Shown here one piece after another: positions 5,140-5,971 of a stretch of DNA of 5,971 nt (position 1 is its first letter; each line of letters opens with the position of its first letter). A program made the translations under genes and the position numbers. The notes beneath the pieces were generated by a model. That model did not search any database and had not been told where the DNA came from. It saw only the letters and a list, made by a program, of their open reading frames with translations. This stretch comes from a bacterium (GTDB lineage: Bacteria; Krumholzibacteriota; Krumholzibacteria; LZORAL124-64-63). The stretch is taken from positions 1 through 5,971 of the forward strand of contig QNDV01000156.1 of assembly GCA_003646045.1 (NCBI GenBank). The letters run 5' to 3'.

Positions 5140-5971
5140 ATGAGCGGTACTAGAATCCTGGTGCTGGCAGCACTTGTGAGTTTGCTGTTGGCCGGCTTGG
5201 CATGGGCTGGGACCGTGCCTGCACAGGACGAATGGGCCCTCGTCATCCACGGTGGCGCCGGCACCATCCTCCCCGCGGACCTGGACGAGGCCACCGAACA
5301 GGCCTACCGCGACGCCCTGCAGTTCGCCCTCGATACGGGCCGCGACGTACTCACCGGCGGCGGCACCAGCCTGGACGCGGTGGAGGCCGTTATCCGCACC
5401 ATGGAGGACTCGCCACTCTTCAACGCGGGCAAGGGCGCGGTTTTCACCGAGGCGGGCGTCAACGAGATGGATGCCTCCATCATGGACGGTCGTGACGGCA
5501 ATGCCGGTGCCGTGGCCGGGGTCACCACCCTTCGCAATCCCATCGCCGCGGCCCGCGCCGTGATGGAACAATCCCCCCACGTGATGATGGCCCGTGACGG
5601 CGCCGAGGCCTTTGCGGCCGCACACGGGCTCGAGATAGTCGATCCCGGCTATTTCCATACCGACCGCCGCTGGCAGGCCCTGCAACGTGCGAAGGACGCG
5701 CGTCGTGCCGCGGGCGACGACAAGCACGGTACCGTGGGCTGTGTGGCGGTGGATGTTGACGGCAACATCGCCGCCGGCACCTCGACCGGCGGCATGACCA
5801 TGAAGATGTGGGGACGCGTGGGAGACTCGCCGATCATCGGCGCGGGGACCTATGCCGCCAACGCTACCTGCGGCGTATCGGCCACGGGGCACGGCGAGTT
5901 CTTCATCCGCAACGTGGTGGCCTACGATATCGCGGCGCTCATGGAGTACCGGGGGCTGTCACTGGTCGACG
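5140..5971 (+). CDS. Exported isoaspartyl peptidase / type III L-asparaginase (3' truncated)
   Basis: At least 277 residues; the frame is still open at the right edge. This is an Ntn-hydrolase of the plant-type asparaginase family (MEROPS T2), which hydrolyses L-asparagine and beta-aspartyl dipeptides after self-cleavage. Residues 1-23 form a signal peptide (hydrophobic core, AWA before G24; VPA before Q29 is an alternative), so the enzyme should be periplasmic. WALVIHGGAGTI (32-43), GGGTSLDAVEAVIRTMEDSP, FNAGKGAVFTEAGVNEMDAS and MDG are conserved alpha-subunit features. HGTVGCVAVD contains T198, the expected autocleavage site and N-terminal nucleophile of the beta subunit. GNIAAGTSTGGMTMKMWGRV and DSPIIGAGTYA supply the substrate-binding part. 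Roughly the last quarter of the beta subunit is missing. All visible catalytic motifs are intact. Confidence 0.92.
   Translation, partial: MSGTRILVLAALVSLLLAGLAWAGTVPAQDEWALVIHGGAGTILPADLDEATEQAYRDALQFALDTGRDVLTGGGTSLDAVEAVIRTMEDSPLFNAGKGAVFTEAGVNEMDASIMDGRDGNAGAVAGVTTLRNPIAAARAVMEQSPHVMMARDGAEAFAAAHGLEIVDPGYFHTDRRWQALQRAKDARRAAGDDKHGTVGCVAVDVDGNIAAGTSTGGMTMKMWGRVGDSPIIGAGTYAANATCGVSATGHGEFFIRNVVAYDIAALMEYRGLSLVD

Noticed and set aside
5095..5892. Minus-strand open frame of 265 codons opposite the peptidase
   Set aside because: It is the shadow of a clear Ntn-hydrolase gene; its translation is His/Gly-rich and lacks any known motif.
1..5971. Mobile element, CRISPR array or tRNA gene
   Set aside because: No transposase, integrase, regularly spaced repeats, terminal inverted repeats or tRNA-like fold could be found by reading both strands.

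Overview
This window reads as an ordinary high-GC chromosomal stretch from a proteobacterium, most likely a gammaproteobacterium. That placement is inferred from gene types and compact architecture; there is no rRNA or other phylogenetic marker. It holds seven genes: five complete and one cut at each edge. No tRNA, rRNA, CRISPR array, transposase or phage gene was seen.

Left part (1-1898). The 3' end of a PLP-dependent threonine aldolase-type gene (+) converges on a stand-alone 5'-3' exonuclease/flap endonuclease (-). The two stop codons form the outer arms of one shared palindrome of 34 nt with a perfect 24-nt core. Upstream of the exonuclease, on the same strand, is an exported group 1 truncated hemoglobin.

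Middle (1899-3798). A 248-nt AT-rich divergent promoter region (about 42% GC by hand count over 1921-2146) separates the globin gene from two tandem class I SAM-dependent methyltransferases (+) spaced 12 nt apart. These are visibly less GC-rich than their neighbours (two 60-nt samples at 53% and one at 45%, against 68% for a sample of the gene at 3799-4827). The pair looks like a small accessory operon set into a higher-GC backbone. Its substrate cannot be read from sequence.

Right part (3799-5971). The methyltransferase operon converges on a cyclic-nucleotide-binding-domain plus DUF4388 protein (-), again with hairpin structures over the stop codon. A 312-nt G-rich divergent spacer follows, then the 5' part of an exported isoaspartyl peptidase/L-asparaginase (Ntn-hydrolase, +), which runs off the right edge.

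The genes do not form one pathway. The most coherent unit is the methyltransferase pair. No clearly new biological system is evident. The points most worth checking are the heme-pocket residues of the exported globin, the HTH-less cNMP-DUF4388 architecture, the composition break around the methyltransferases and the stop-codon palindromes.
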